DNA of 42,207 nt from Candidatus Minthousia equi (GCA_018065125.1 JAGHTY010000070.1:1-42207); one strand, 5' to 3'. Shown: positions 23,722 through 33,340, counted from the first letter of the stretch. Notes: generated from the sequence alone by a model not told the origin. Program-made: numbers and translations.

Positions 23722-24591
23722 TTATCTTGATATGTCACTTACCTCGGTTACGGCATCCATCCATCCATTCATAATCACAGCAGGAGAATGAGTTGTCAGA
23801 ATAATCTGCGCATTTGGATTCAATTCACGAATCAACGAAATCATGCGCTCTTGCCACTCAATGTGAAGACTCTCCTCTGGTTCGTCCATAAACAGAACAT
23901 AAGGTTGCTGATCTTGCACCAAAACTGTAAGCAAAATTACCAGCATCTGTTTTTCACCAGAAGAAAGCTGATAAGGAGTCAATTCTTCCTCCTGGGTTTC
24001 GCCAGAAGAACCATGAAATGCGCCCAATAGGTTCATTTCCTGCATGAAACGGATTTCATTGCTTTTACGTATCAACTTCTTACCTGTATCTTTGAACAAT
24101 TCATCAACGATGTCCTGAAAACGCGTTTTCAGCTTTGGTATTTCAGTAGCCTTTGCCTGACTTTCCGGATCACCACTCGTTAACAATTCAATCATTCTGT
24201 TGCCAATGTTTACTTGATAATCCAGGAATCTACGCTGTAGCTGATATAACTGCCAATCTAATTCTGAGAGCACACGTTTATCTGCTACCTTCTCCAATAG
24301 TTCTGCATGCATCAAAGGGCGGTCAAAACTTCGTATCACGTCATAATGCAGCACAGTAGCATCCTCTGGGGAAAAAGTAAACTTTACACCAACCATTTCC
24401 TTCGTAACATTGTTCTGCAAAAACAATGTTTTCAGCGAGCCAATGGTTTTATTCAAGATTGTACTTTTGCCAATACCATTGATACCACTTAGGATATTGA
24501 CATCTGGACGTAAATTCCACTCAATTTGCTTGCGACCTCCCCACAAGGATTCGATTTCAATTTTCGAAATATACTTAGCAACTTGTTCCAT
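23722..24591 (-). CDS. ABC-type AAA ATPase (AriA/OLD-like)
   Basis: A 289-residue SMC/ABC-type ATPase. The Walker A is GINGIGKST at 36-44, a helical insertion spans about 90-200, the signature LSSGEKQ is at 209-215, the Walker B is VLFMDEPEES at 232-241, and the H-loop His268 sits in TTHSP. It ends soon after, with no nuclease domain of its own, which the next gene supplies. Open sequence continues to 24672, but the Met at 24591 (MEQVAKYISK) begins the first beta strand and is the likely start. This is shorter than typical AriA proteins. It is divergent from a UPF1-like helicase gene. Alternatives are an OLD-family ATPase of general DNA metabolism or an uncharacterised Bacteroidota core protein. 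Confidence 0.82.
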   Translation of the reverse strand: MEQVAKYISKIEIESLWGGRKQIEWNLRPDVNILSGINGIGKSTILNKTIGSLKTLFLQNNVTKEMVGVKFTFSPEDATVLHYDVIRSFDRPLMHAELLEKVADKRVLSELDWQLYQLQRRFLDYQVNIGNRMIELLTSGDPESQAKATEIPKLKTRFQDIVDELFKDTGKKLIRKSNEIRFMQEMNLLGAFHGSSGETQEEELTPYQLSSGEKQMLVILLTVLVQDQQPYVLFMDEPEESLHIEWQERMISLIRELNPNAQIILTTHSPAVIMNGWMDAVTEVSDISR

Positions 24592-24671
24592 AGTTTTACA
24601 GATTTGGGGTAAAGATACACAAATCTGCGCAAAACCACCATATCTTTCCCCATAAAATCCGTATATTTGCA

Positions 24672-24679
24672 CAAAAATA
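24672..24679 (-). promoter_or_regulatory. Possible -7 box for the ATPase/DUF4435 unit
   Basis: The minus strand reads TATTTTTG, matching TAnnTTTG, about 80 nt upstream of the ATPase start. A second weaker candidate, TATCTTTA, lies near 24609-24616 and would give the short leader usual here. The true start site is undecided. Confidence 0.4.
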
Positions 24680-24775
24680 AAGAATTATATACTTGTTTAC
24701 TAACTAGACATCACTTATGGCCGAGGTCAAACATAAGTTAAAACCGGCATCGGTCATCAATGAAGACAAAATTTC

Positions 24776-24806
24776 CCTGCCTAGGAAAAATAATTTTCCT
24801 GCCTAG
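24776..24806. repeat. Two CCTGCCTAG direct repeats, 22 bp apart
   Basis: CCTGCCTAGGAAAA begins at 24776 and CCTGCCTAGAGAAA at 24798. Each lies within a loose dyad of TTTCC and GGAAA-like arms. They end 18 bp before the helicase -7 box at 24824, where an activator or repressor would bind. The 22-bp phase equals two helical turns. The rest of the 24592-24846 gap shows nothing I can name. Confidence 0.6.
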
Positions 24807-24823
24807 AGAAATGAGCTTTGCAG

Positions 24824-24831
24824 TAAATTTG
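24824..24831 (+). promoter_or_regulatory. -7 box for the UPF1-like helicase gene
   Basis: TAAATTTG matches TAnnTTTG, 16 nt before the ATG at 24847. A second possible -7, TATATTTG at 24662-24669, lies much further upstream. Confidence 0.65.
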
Positions 24832-24846
24832 TATTAGAAATAAACA

Positions 24847-26718
24847 ATGAGCCAAAACGCAATACAAGAACTCAGCCGACAAGCTTTACTGCTTCGCATG
24901 GAATACGAGGCAGAGAAAGAGGCGTATCATCAACAAACCCAATCTATGGGTATTCCACGCAAAGTAAAACGTGGCATGTGCTGGTATCCTGTCCGATGTG
25001 GTCAAAGCTATTACAACTCATTAAACCAATTGGTTATAGAAATCTACCGAACACAAGATCATGACATTGAGCATAGTTTTGAGTTTGGTAAACCCGTATG
25101 TTTTTTCTCTTGGAAAAGAGGAGACGAAAAAGTAACTTTTCTACCTCATAATGCAACAGTAAGCTATGTTGATGAAGATCGCATGGTAGTAGCACTTCCT
25201 CAAGGAAAAGGATTGGTAGATATTACTTCTGCCGAGAATCTAGGCGTTCAATTGTATTTTGATGAGACTAGCTACCGACTTATGTTCGAAGCTCTCAATA
25301 AGGTTATCAATGCCGACAAAGGCCGCCTTTGTGAACTCCGAGACATTTTTCACGGAACAGCAAGACCTCAAAAATACATGTTCAATCCCCTATCCTTTCC
25401 CTGGCTGAATAAAACTCAGGAAGAAGCTGTCAACCAAGTTCTTTGGGCAAAAGATGTCGCCATTGTTCATGGTCCTCCTGGAACAGGAAAAACCACGACA
25501 TTGGTTGAAGCCATTTACGAAACCCTCCGACGTGAAAGTCAGGTTTTAGTATGTGCACAAAGCAACATGGCAGTAGATTGGATTAGCGAGAAACTCGTAG
25601 ACCACGGTATCAGCGTATTACGTGTAGGAAATCCCACACGTGTCAACGACAAGATGCTGTCGTTTACCTACGAGAGGAAGTTCGAGAACCACCCCGATTA
25701 TCCTTTGTTGTGGAGCATTCGCAAAGCCATTCGTGACCTGAAAGGAAAGAAGGAAAAGGGAGAAAAGGTTCACAAAAAAATAAACAATCTAAAAGACCGT
25801 GCTACGGAATTGGAGATTAGCATCAGTCAGTCTCTTTTTGATGAAGCACGCGTAGTAGCATGTACATTGACGGGAAGCGCCAACAAAGTAATGAATGGAA
25901 AAAAGTTTTCTACTTTGTTCATTGACGAAGCTGCACAAGCATTGGAAGCAGCCTGCTGGATTGCCATCCGAAAAGCAGGACGCGTAATTTTTGCAGGCGA
26001 CCATCAACAATTACCCCCTACCATAAAATGCTATGAAGCAGCAAAAGGCGGGTTAGACAAAACCCTTATGCAGCAAATTGCAGAGACAAAACCGGAATGT
26101 GTCACACTCCTGAAAGTACAATACCGCATGAACGAAGCAATCATGCGATTCTCCTCGGATTGGTTCTACCAAGGATTGGTACAGAGCGACCCTGGCGTAC
26201 ATCATCGTAGTATTCTCGACCTTGACCACCCTATTGTGTGGATCAACACCGAAGGGATGGACTGCAATGAGGAGTTCATTGGCGAAAACTTTGGACGAAT
26301 CAACAAACCAGAAGCAGAACTTTCATTATTGCACATAAAGGATTATCTCAATAAGATTGGCAAAGAACGTGTGCTGACAGAACACATTGATATTGGCTTG
26401 ATTAGTCCTTATAAAGCACAGGTACAATACTTGAAGCAGATGATAAGGAAAGATCGCTTTTTTCATCCTTTTCGCCATCTTATTACCGTAAATACCGTTG
26501 ACGGTTTTCAAGGGCAGGAACGCGACATAATCATCATCAGCTTGGTACGCGCCAATGAAAACGGAGAGATTGGATTCTTGCGTGACCTTAGACGAATGAA
26601 TGTTGCTATTACTCGTGCAAGAATGAAACTCATCATCCTGGGTGATGCCTCAACACTAGCACATCATCCGTTCTATCGCAAATTGTTTGAATACATTAAA
26701 TCTACTAATAAAGCATGA
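24847..26718 (+). CDS. UPF1/IGHMBP2-like superfamily 1 DNA/RNA helicase
   Basis: A 623-aa SF1B helicase. The N-terminal 180 residues are a beta-rich nucleic-acid-binding region. The core has Walker A GPPGTGKT at 209-216, DEAA at 360-363, GDHQQLPPT at 384-392, then VQYRMNEAIMRFSS, LISPYKAQV, TVDGFQGQERDIIIISLVRAN and MNVAITRARMKLIILGD in the second RecA lobe. Eukaryotic UPF1, Senataxin and IGHMBP2 share this layout, and bacterial members are of unknown role. An internal basic insertion at about residues 297-325 (Lys/Glu-rich) could be a stalk. It is co-transcribed with the downstream acyltransferase (4-nt overlap) and divergent from the ATPase/DUF4435 unit. Confidence 0.92.
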   Translation: MSQNAIQELSRQALLLRMEYEAEKEAYHQQTQSMGIPRKVKRGMCWYPVRCGQSYYNSLNQLVIEIYRTQDHDIEHSFEFGKPVCFFSWKRGDEKVTFLPHNATVSYVDEDRMVVALPQGKGLVDITSAENLGVQLYFDETSYRLMFEALNKVINADKGRLCELRDIFHGTARPQKYMFNPLSFPWLNKTQEEAVNQVLWAKDVAIVHGPPGTGKTTTLVEAIYETLRRESQVLVCAQSNMAVDWISEKLVDHGISVLRVGNPTRVNDKMLSFTYERKFENHPDYPLLWSIRKAIRDLKGKKEKGEKVHKKINNLKDRATELEISISQSLFDEARVVACTLTGSANKVMNGKKFSTLFIDEAAQALEAACWIAIRKAGRVIFAGDHQQLPPTIKCYEAAKGGLDKTLMQQIAETKPECVTLLKVQYRMNEAIMRFSSDWFYQGLVQSDPGVHHRSILDLDHPIVWINTEGMDCNEEFIGENFGRINKPEAELSLLHIKDYLNKIGKERVLTEHIDIGLISPYKAQVQYLKQMIRKDRFFHPFRHLITVNTVDGFQGQERDIIIISLVRANENGEIGFLRDLRRMNVAITRARMKLIILGDASTLAHHPFYRKLFEYIKSTNKA

Positions 26719-27845
26719 ACTGGACACTCTCCTGGAAAGAGACATCTGCAATGAAAGGGTTTTCCATTATGTGTATCGTGCTGCATAATCTGCTGCATCT
26801 TCTACACCCATTGGTAAAGGAAAACGAATTCATCTATAACTACAACCGTCGTGCATACTGGATGTGGGACCATATTGTCAATCTACACCACAATGTCATT
26901 GGTGACATTCTTTCCTTTTTTGGATGGTATGGCGTTCCTATTTTTATTTTCCTTAGTGGATATGGAATCACCAAGAAATACGAAAGCGACAAGAGGACAC
27001 CAGAAGAGAACAGTTGGTGGGGATTCTTTTCGTATAACTACAGCAAACTTTGGTTCTTGATGATACCAGCGTTCCTGCTGTATGTACTATTTGGAACGAC
27101 AATTTACGACAAGTCTTTTGAATGGGATGCCATACTTGCACAATGCACCATGACAATTAACTTCATGTGCTCTCCAAAAAGCATTGATCCCGGTGTATTT
27201 TGGTACTTTGGCCTCACGCTTCAATTATACCTTGTTTACAGGTTACTGTTGCACAAGAAAAGTCGAATGTTTTTTATTTTGATTAGTTTTACTTTAATTT
27301 TTGTTTCAGTGACATGGAGTGCAGCCATATTGCCTCATGAAAATTTAAAGCAACAACCAAGTTTTGAATACTTTAGTCACAATTGCATCCGGTGGTTCTT
27401 ACCATTCGTTATGGGTTGTTGCTGGGCAAAGATTCCTGAAAACAAAACAGAAAGCAAACCCCTATTTTGGTTTGGAGTTTTAGTATTTAGTATTGCTGTT
27501 TTAATAGGATGTAGTTTCCATCAAAAACTATGGTTACTTACCCCGGCGTTTGCTGTTTTTGTCATCATTTCTTGGGTAAAACTCATTCAACCATTTGACT
27601 GGATAATGAAAGCTGGATGTTGGCTAGGTGCCTTATCTGCCTACATTTTTGCTATTCACCCTTTAATTCGTATGTTTTTTGCTGATTCTATCATTGAAAA
27701 GGATGAATTGCTAATGCATGCAGATGCATGGCTGATGGTGATGCTCTATGTCGTTGCAACCCTTGCTGCAGCATGGGTTTATCAATGGATTTGTGAAAGA
27801 ATAATAAACAGATATAGAAAATCCGTCTCATTCAAGAAAAAATAA
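26715..27845 (+). CDS. Acyltransferase family 3 membrane protein
   Basis: A 376-aa protein with about ten hydrophobic helices. It begins SWKETSAMKGFSIMCIVLHNLLHL, where an H follows the first helix as in Acyltransferase_3 (OafA/NodX type). It later has FGWYGVPIFIFLSGYGI, the block in which family members carry the (S/P)GY element. These enzymes O-acylate envelope sugars in the inner membrane, using acetyl-CoA or similar. The start overlaps the helicase stop as ATGA, so translation is coupled, an odd partnership. The acceptor glycan cannot be inferred. An ORF of this size and topology could also be a non-catalytic relative. Confidence 0.8.
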   Translation: MNWTLSWKETSAMKGFSIMCIVLHNLLHLLHPLVKENEFIYNYNRRAYWMWDHIVNLHHNVIGDILSFFGWYGVPIFIFLSGYGITKKYESDKRTPEENSWWGFFSYNYSKLWFLMIPAFLLYVLFGTTIYDKSFEWDAILAQCTMTINFMCSPKSIDPGVFWYFGLTLQLYLVYRLLLHKKSRMFFILISFTLIFVSVTWSAAILPHENLKQQPSFEYFSHNCIRWFLPFVMGCCWAKIPENKTESKPLFWFGVLVFSIAVLIGCSFHQKLWLLTPAFAVFVIISWVKLIQPFDWIMKAGCWLGALSAYIFAIHPLIRMFFADSIIEKDELLMHADAWLMVMLYVVATLAAAWVYQWICERIINRYRKSVSFKKK

Positions 27846-27846
27846 G

Positions 27847-27854
27847 TACTTTTG
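27847..27854 (+). promoter_or_regulatory. -7 box for glyS
   Basis: TACTTTTG followed by C, overlapping the end of the acyltransferase gene and 39 nt upstream of the glyS ATG. It matches TAnnTTTG. No T-box-like leader is present in the short 5' region. Confidence 0.7.
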
Positions 27855-27893
27855 CACCTTGTTATAATATAGAAACTAAATAATTATTAGATA

Positions 27894-29438
27894 ATGGCAC
27901 AACAAGAAGACGTTTTCAAGAAAGTCGTTTCTCACTGCAAAGAGTACGGCTTTGTGTTCCCATCAAGTGAAATCTACGATGGTTTAGGCGCCGTATACGA
28001 TTACGGTCAGATGGGTGTTGAGATGAAGAACAACATCAAACAATACTGGTGGCAGAGCATGGTATTGCTGCATGACAACATTGTCGGTATTGACAGTTGT
28101 ATCTTCATGCACCCTACCATTTGGAAAGCCAGTGGTCACGTTGATGCATTCAATGACCCATTGATCGATAACCGCGACAGCAAGAAACGCTATCGTGCCG
28201 ATGTATTAATCGAAGACCAACTTGCAAAATACGATGAGAAAATTGAAAAGGAAGTAGCAAAAGCTGCAAAGCGTTTCAAGGATAGTTTCAACGAAGAGCA
28301 GTTCCGCACTACCAGTCCTCGTGTATTGGAGATTGCTGCAAAGCGTGATGCATTGCATGAGCGTTTTGCAAAAGCAATGAACGCTACTGACTTGGAAGAG
28401 TTGCGTCAGATTATTCTAGACGAAGAAATCGTTTGTCCTATCAGCGGAACCCGCAACTGGACAGAAGTTCGTCAGTTTAACCTTATGTTCTCTACAGAAA
28501 TGGGGTCTACTGCTGATGGCGCAATGAAAATCTACTTGCGTCCAGAAACCGCTCAGGGTATTTTTGTAAACTACCTAAACGTACAAAAGCCAGGCCGCAT
28601 GAAGCTTCCTGACGGTATTGCACAGATTGGTAAGGCATTCCGTAACGAAATCGTTGCTCGTCAGTTTATTTTCCGTATGAGAGAGTTTGAACAGATGGAA
28701 ATGCAGTTCTTTGTAAAGCCAGGTACTGAATTGGATTGGTTCCCAAAATGGAAGGAAACCCGTTTAAAATGGCATAAGGCATTAGGCTTCGGCGATGATC
28801 ACTATCGTTTCCACGACCATGACAAGTTGGCTCACTATGCTAATGCAGCTACCGATATTGAATTCTTGATGCCATTCGGTTTTAAGGAGGTTGAGGGTAT
28901 CCATAGTCGTACTAACTTCGACTTGTCTCAGCATGAAAAGTATTCAGGAAAGCAGATTAAATATTTCGACCCAGAATTAGGTGAAAGCTACGTACCATAC
29001 GTTATCGAGACTTCTATCGGTGTTGACCGTATGTTCTTGAGTGTAATGTGTGCATCTTATAAGGAAGAGCAACTAGAAAATGGCGAAACTCGCGTAGTTT
29101 TGGCTTTGCCACCAGCTTTGGCACCTGTAAAGTTGGCTGTATTGCCATTGGTAAAGAAAGATGGTCTGCCAGAGAAGGCTCGTGAAATCGTAAACGATTT
29201 GAAGTTCCACTTCAACTGCCAGTACGACGAGAAGGATTCTATTGGTAAGCGTTACCGCCGACAGGATGCCATTGGTACTCCTTTCTGCGTAACAGTTGAC
29301 CACGACACACTGAACGACAACTGCGTAACCCTGCGTAATCGCGATACAATGCAGCAGGAACGTGTAGCAATCGATCAGTTGAATAATATCATTGCTGATC
29401 AGGTAAGCCTGACTAGCCTTTTGAAAAAATTGCAGTAA
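27894..29438 (+). CDS. glyS: Glycine-tRNA ligase, dimeric (alpha2) type
   Basis: A 514-aa class II synthetase charging tRNA-Gly. Landmarks are CKEYGFVFPSSEIYDGLGAVYDYG at the start, MHPTIWKASGHVDAFNDPL, CPISGTRNWTEVRQFNLMF, YLRPETAQGIFVNY, GKAFRNEIVARQFIFRMREFEQMEMQ and SIGVDRMFLSVM (motif 3). The anticodon-binding domain at the C-terminus contains RYRRQDAIGTPFCVTVD. It is the single-chain type, not the glyQ/glyS heterotetramer. Length fits the bacterial alpha2 form. A helical insertion follows the first motif at about residues 105-165. It lies 4 nt upstream of the FKBP lipoprotein gene. Confidence 0.98.
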   Translation: MAQQEDVFKKVVSHCKEYGFVFPSSEIYDGLGAVYDYGQMGVEMKNNIKQYWWQSMVLLHDNIVGIDSCIFMHPTIWKASGHVDAFNDPLIDNRDSKKRYRADVLIEDQLAKYDEKIEKEVAKAAKRFKDSFNEEQFRTTSPRVLEIAAKRDALHERFAKAMNATDLEELRQIILDEEIVCPISGTRNWTEVRQFNLMFSTEMGSTADGAMKIYLRPETAQGIFVNYLNVQKPGRMKLPDGIAQIGKAFRNEIVARQFIFRMREFEQMEMQFFVKPGTELDWFPKWKETRLKWHKALGFGDDHYRFHDHDKLAHYANAATDIEFLMPFGFKEVEGIHSRTNFDLSQHEKYSGKQIKYFDPELGESYVPYVIETSIGVDRMFLSVMCASYKEEQLENGETRVVLALPPALAPVKLAVLPLVKKDGLPEKAREIVNDLKFHFNCQYDEKDSIGKRYRRQDAIGTPFCVTVDHDTLNDNCVTLRNRDTMQQERVAIDQLNNIIADQVSLTSLLKKLQ

Positions 29439-29442
29439 TTCT

Positions 29443-30045
29443 ATGAAGAAATTCTATTGGATTCTTTCAGTACTTTGTGGATTTACCTTCATTGCTTGTT
29501 CTGAAAGCAAGGAAGTAAGTGAGTTCGAAGGGAACTGGGAGGAGCGTAATATGGCTTACATCGATTCTATTGCCAACGTTGCACGCAAAAACCTAGGTGA
29601 CGACGTTGGACAATGGAAGGTCTTGAAGTCGTACAAGCTACCATCAGATGGTTCAATCTTGGGTGCAACCGATAACCAGCAATATGTTTACGCTAAAATC
29701 AAGAAGGTAGGTGAAGGAACCGTTTCTCCTATTTTCAGTGATTCAATCAGCGTGAATTACAGTGGTCGTCTTATCCCTACGACTTCATATCCGAAGGGAT
29801 ATGCTTTCGATCAGAATACCCGTTTAGATATTAACGAGGAGAACATTGCTTTAATGCAGCCTATCCATTTTATTACAGGTGGCCTCATCGCAGGTTGGAC
29901 CACAGCCTTGCAACAAATGCACAAAGGTGACATCTGGCAATTGTTCATCCCTCAAAAACTGGGTTACCGAGGAGAGGCACAAACAGGTATTCCTGCCTAC
30001 TCAACATTGGTGTTTGACGTTGCACTGATAGACTTTGGATTTTAA
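29443..30045 (+). CDS. FKBP-type peptidyl-prolyl isomerase, lipoprotein
   Basis: A 200-aa lipoprotein with lipobox FIACS (Cys19). After a helical linker (about 20-80), the FKBP domain spans about 85-199. It contains SDSISVNYSGRLI, AFDQNT, FITGGLIAGWTTALQQM (family form VIPGWxxAL), KGDIWQLFIPQKLGYRG (the tyrosine-containing GYG region) and STLVFDVALIDFGF. It should speed proline isomerisation of exported proteins at the envelope. It follows glyS by 4 nt, probably sharing its transcript, and ends at a bidirectional terminator. Confidence 0.9.
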   Translation: MKKFYWILSVLCGFTFIACSESKEVSEFEGNWEERNMAYIDSIANVARKNLGDDVGQWKVLKSYKLPSDGSILGATDNQQYVYAKIKKVGEGTVSPIFSDSISVNYSGRLIPTTSYPKGYAFDQNTRLDINEENIALMQPIHFITGGLIAGWTTALQQMHKGDIWQLFIPQKLGYRGEAQTGIPAYSTLVFDVALIDFGF

Positions 30046-30047
30046 GA

Positions 30048-30086
30048 AAAAAATAAAGGGTGGTTCAGAACCACCCTTTATTTTTG
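30048..30086. terminator. Bidirectional terminator between the FKBP gene and asd
   Basis: AAATAAAGGGTGGTT (30051-30065) pairs perfectly with AACCACCCTTTATTT (30069-30083) across CAG. T runs lie on both strands, and it separates the convergent genes. Confidence 0.92.
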
Positions 30087-30100
30087 CTTTTATATTTTTC

Positions 30101-31111
30101 TTACTTAACGTTGCCTACCTTAATCAAGTATTCTGCAATCTGAACTGCATTCAATGCAGCACCTTTCTTAATCTGGTCACCTACCAACCAAAGAGTCAAG
30201 CCATTTGGATTTGACAAATCTTCACGAATACGACCAACATAAACGTCATCCTTACCAGCAAGGAACAAAGGCATTGGATAAACCTTGTTAGAAGGATCAT
30301 CCATCAACTGAACGCCTTCGCCTGCAGCCAAAGCCTTCTGAGCATCTTCAACACTTACAGGATTTTCAAATTCAATCCATACAGCCTCTGAATGAGAGCG
30401 CAAAGAAGGAACACGTACACACATTGCAGAGCAAGCAGCATCTGTGTGCATAATCTTCTTAGTTTCGTTGAACATCTTCATTTCCTCCTTTGTATAACCA
30501 TTATCCTGGAAAACATCAATCTGAGGAATTACATTGTATGCCAACTGATATGCAAACTTATTTACTGTTACAGGTTTCTTCTCAATAACTTCACGATACT
30601 GCTGCTCCAGCTCTGCCATAGCTGCTGCACCAGCGCCACTTGCAGCCTGATAACTAGCAACATGAATACGCTTAATATGACTCAGTTTCTCCAATGGTTG
30701 CAATACAACTACCATCATGATTGTGGTACAGTTTGGATTTGCAATGATGCCACGAGGACGTACCAATGCATCTTCTGCATTGCACTCTGGAACTACCAAT
30801 GGAACATCGTTGTCCATACGGAAAGCGCTTGAATTATCAATCATCACGGCTCCATACTTGGTAATAGTCTCGGCAAACTCCTTAGAGGTACCGGCACCAG
30901 CCGATGTAAAGGCGATATCTACACCCTTAAAATCATCGTTATGTTGCAAAAGCTTTACTTCGATTTCCTTACCGCGGAAGGTGTACTTGGTGCCAGCACT
31001 GCGCTGAGAACCAAACAACAACAACTCATCCATCGGAAAATTTCTCTCTTCCAATACGCGCAGGAACTCCTGTCCCACAGCGCCACTTGCGCCTACAATC
31101 GCTACTTTCAT
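30101..31111 (-). CDS. asd: Aspartate-semialdehyde dehydrogenase
   Basis: A 336-aa cytoplasmic enzyme that reduces aspartyl phosphate to aspartate semialdehyde for lysine, diaminopimelate, threonine and methionine synthesis. An NADP-binding [14 protein letters not shown] at the N-terminus, [30 protein letters not shown] and catalytic Cys128 in [10 protein letters not shown] are clear. The substrate-binding part has SYQAASGAG. Length is typical for the Gram-positive-like class of Asd. The divergent antiporter gene has its own promoter 20 nt away, and this one uses the -7 box at 31147-31154. Confidence 0.98.
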   Translation of the reverse strand: MKVAIVGASGAVGQEFLRVLEERNFPMDELLLFGSQRSAGTKYTFRGKEIEVKLLQHNDDFKGVDIAFTSAGAGTSKEFAETITKYGAVMIDNSSAFRMDNDVPLVVPECNAEDALVRPRGIIANPNCTTIMMVVVLQPLEKLSHIKRIHVASYQAASGAGAAAMAELEQQYREVIEKKPVTVNKFAYQLAYNVIPQIDVFQDNGYTKEEMKMFNETKKIMHTDAACSAMCVRVPSLRSHSEAVWIEFENPVSVEDAQKALAAGEGVQLMDDPSNKVYPMPLFLAGKDDVYVGRIREDLSNPNGLTLWLVGDQIKKGAALNAVQIAEYLIKVGNVK

Positions 31112-31146
31112 TATCTATTATCTTTAGTTAATTCAGAAATCGGGTG

Positions 31147-31174
31147 CAAAATTATCATTTTTTGTGTATCTTTG
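31147..31174. promoter_or_regulatory. Divergent -7 boxes for asd (-) and the antiporter gene (+)
   Basis: The minus-strand TAATTTTG (31147-31154) lies 36 nt before the asd ATG. The plus-strand TATCTTTG (31167-31174) lies 29 nt before the antiporter ATG at 31203. Both match TAnnTTTG and are followed by C. Because the two are only 12 bp apart, transcription in the two directions may interfere. Confidence 0.75.
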
Positions 31175-31202
31175 CAAAGAAAATGGCACAAATTGCGATA
31201 CA

Positions 31203-33329
31203 ATGATGCAAGAACTAACAAATTTGATACACTTCCCTATTACAAACGACACTTGGATATTCTTCATAGTGTTGTGTATCATTTTGTTTGCACCCATTTT
31301 GCTTAGCCGTTTGCGCATCCCTCATATCATTGGAATGATACTGGCAGGTATCCTTATTGGTCCTTATGGATTAAATATTCTGGAACGTGATGCCAGCTTT
31401 GAATTATTCGGTAAAGTGGGTATTTTCTACATCATGTTCCTTGCTGGTTTGGAAATGGATTTAGAAGGGTTCAAACGCACCCGAACAGAAGGAACCATAC
31501 TAGGTATTCTCACATTCCTCCTACCATTTGGAGCGGGTATGCTAATGGGACTTACCATACTGAATTACAGTTTCTGGGCATCTGTTCTGCTTGCATCTAT
31601 TTTGGCCTCGCACACGCTGGTATCTTATCCAATTACAAGTAGATACGGTGTCAACCGACGTTCTGCCGTTACCATTTCCATCGCTGCTACCATGGTTGCG
31701 TTGCTAACAGCATTGATTATCCTGGCAGCAATTTCTGCTGTATTCCACGGACAAAGCGACTGGGTTTTCTGGGGACTATTTGCTTTACGATTGGCATTGT
31801 ACTGTGCTGCTGTATTGCTGATTGTTCCACGATTGGCGCGTTGGTTTTTCCGCACCTATGCAGAACCTGTAACCCTTTTTACTTTTGTTTTGGCAGTTGT
31901 CTTCCTATGCGGTGGTATCGCCGAGTTATGTGGTTTGGAAGGCATCTTTGGGGCATTCCTTGCTGGTTTGGCACTGAACCGTTTCATTCCTCACGTTTCT
32001 CCTTTGATGAATCGTCTGGAATTTGTCGGAAACGCTTTGTTCATCCCTTATTTCCTTATTGGAGTGGGAATGCTCATCAATATTCAACTGCTATTCCAAA
32101 GCACCGAGACTTTGCTGGTAGTGCTAGTAATGGTAGTTGTGGGTACTGCCACAAAATGGTTGGCAGCCTTTGCTGGTGCACGACTTTTCCATCGTTCAAA
32201 CGACGAAGCATGGATGATGTTTGGCCTTACAGAAAGCCATGCTGCAGGTGCTCTTGCTATGGTAATGGTCGGGACACAACTTGAGATCGAACCTGGTGTC
32301 TACTTAATGAACGATGCCGTCTTAAATGGAGTCGTAATGATGATTCTCTTCTCATGCATCATCAGTTCCTTGGCAACCGATTATGGTGCCCGACGCATGG
32401 CACTTTACGATGAGAAAAAAGGTATGACCAGCGATGATGAGAAAATAATGATTCCAATGCGCTACCCTGATGTAATGCCAAATCTTGTTAGTTTGGCATT
32501 GTTGATGCGCAATCCAAAATTGAACCGCGGATTAATTGGCCTTACCGTTTCTGGTGACGACGAAAAGGGAATGCAAGACCGTGCTCGTGGCAAGCGTTTG
32601 CTGGAAGAGGCTGAGAAAATGTGTTTAGCTGCCGACGTACGTATGCAGACACAAAGTAGATTGGCAACAAATATCTGCAACGGAATCCTACACGCACTGA
32701 ACGAGAATGATGCTTCTGAGATTATCATGGGATTACATCACAAACGTTCTATAGTGGATAGTTTCTATGGTTCACTGACCACAAATCTGCTGAACGGAAT
32801 GTTCCGCCAATTGATTATAGTTAAATGCATCATGCCACCAAACACTTTACGTAGCATGAAGGTTGTTGTTCCACCAAAAGCAGAGTTCGAAGCAGGTTTC
32901 CACCGTTGGTTGGATCGTCTTTCGCGTATGGCTATTCAATTGGGATGCCGCATAACATTCTTTGCTCCCAAAACCACATTGGAACGTATCCGCAGTTACG
33001 TTCAGCATAATCATGAAGAGGCACGCATTGCCCTTGAGGCAATGGACGACTGGGAGGATTTGATGATGCTTTCAAGTCAGACGCAAGAAGACCACATGTG
33101 GGTATTTATTCTGGCACGTCGCGGTTCTGTTTCTTACCTGCCCGATTTCGAAGAAATTCCATCTCAAATGAAATACTTCTCAAACTGTAGTTTCATGCTG
33201 ATTTACCCCGATCAGTATGGCGACCCACAGCAAGATGTTACATTTGCTGCTCCTCGCGTACAAACACAACAGACACTTTACACATCTTTCATGAAGTTTA
33301 TTTCTGGATGGATGCACAAAAATGATTGA
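31203..33329 (+). CDS. Cation:proton antiporter (KefB/CPA2-type) with C-terminal soluble domain
   Basis: A 708-aa protein. The first 400 residues hold about 12 membrane helices of a Na+/H+-exchanger fold, with [37 protein letters not shown] and [21 protein letters not shown], classical CPA2 blocks including a GLE motif. Residues about 430-690 are soluble, with [17 protein letters not shown] resembling a universal-stress-protein-like regulatory domain in place of the RCK domain of KefB. The open frame reaches back to 31164, but that would place the start inside the -7 box, so 31203 is preferred (31206 is also possible). It probably exports K+ or Na+ in exchange for protons. The stop overlaps the frame of the LolD-like gene. 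Confidence 0.88.
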   Translation: MMQELTNLIHFPITNDTWIFFIVLCIILFAPILLSRLRIPHIIGMILAGILIGPYGLNILERDASFELFGKVGIFYIMFLAGLEMDLEGFKRTRTEGTILGILTFLLPFGAGMLMGLTILNYSFWASVLLASILASHTLVSYPITSRYGVNRRSAVTISIAATMVALLTALIILAAISAVFHGQSDWVFWGLFALRLALYCAAVLLIVPRLARWFFRTYAEPVTLFTFVLAVVFLCGGIAELCGLEGIFGAFLAGLALNRFIPHVSPLMNRLEFVGNALFIPYFLIGVGMLINIQLLFQSTETLLVVLVMVVVGTATKWLAAFAGARLFHRSNDEAWMMFGLTESHAAGALAMVMVGTQLEIEPGVYLMNDAVLNGVVMMILFSCIISSLATDYGARRMALYDEKKGMTSDDEKIMIPMRYPDVMPNLVSLALLMRNPKLNRGLIGLTVSGDDEKGMQDRARGKRLLEEAEKMCLAADVRMQTQSRLATNICNGILHALNENDASEIIMGLHHKRSIVDSFYGSLTTNLLNGMFRQLIIVKCIMPPNTLRSMKVVVPPKAEFEAGFHRWLDRLSRMAIQLGCRITFFAPKTTLERIRSYVQHNHEEARIALEAMDDWEDLMMLSSQTQEDHMWVFILARRGSVSYLPDFEEIPSQMKYFSNCSFMLIYPDQYGDPQQDVTFAAPRVQTQQTLYTSFMKFISGWMHKND

Positions 33330-33340
33330 CCTATAAAAAT

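Noticed and set aside
24717-24806. Short open frame of 29 codons upstream of the helicase gene
   Set aside because: It runs through the CCTGCCTAG repeats, has no ribosome-binding or family support, and its end depends on the repeat sequence. It is most likely spurious.
27855-27893. T-box or glycine riboswitch before glyS
   Set aside because: The leader is only about 35 nt and shows no conserved riboswitch elements.
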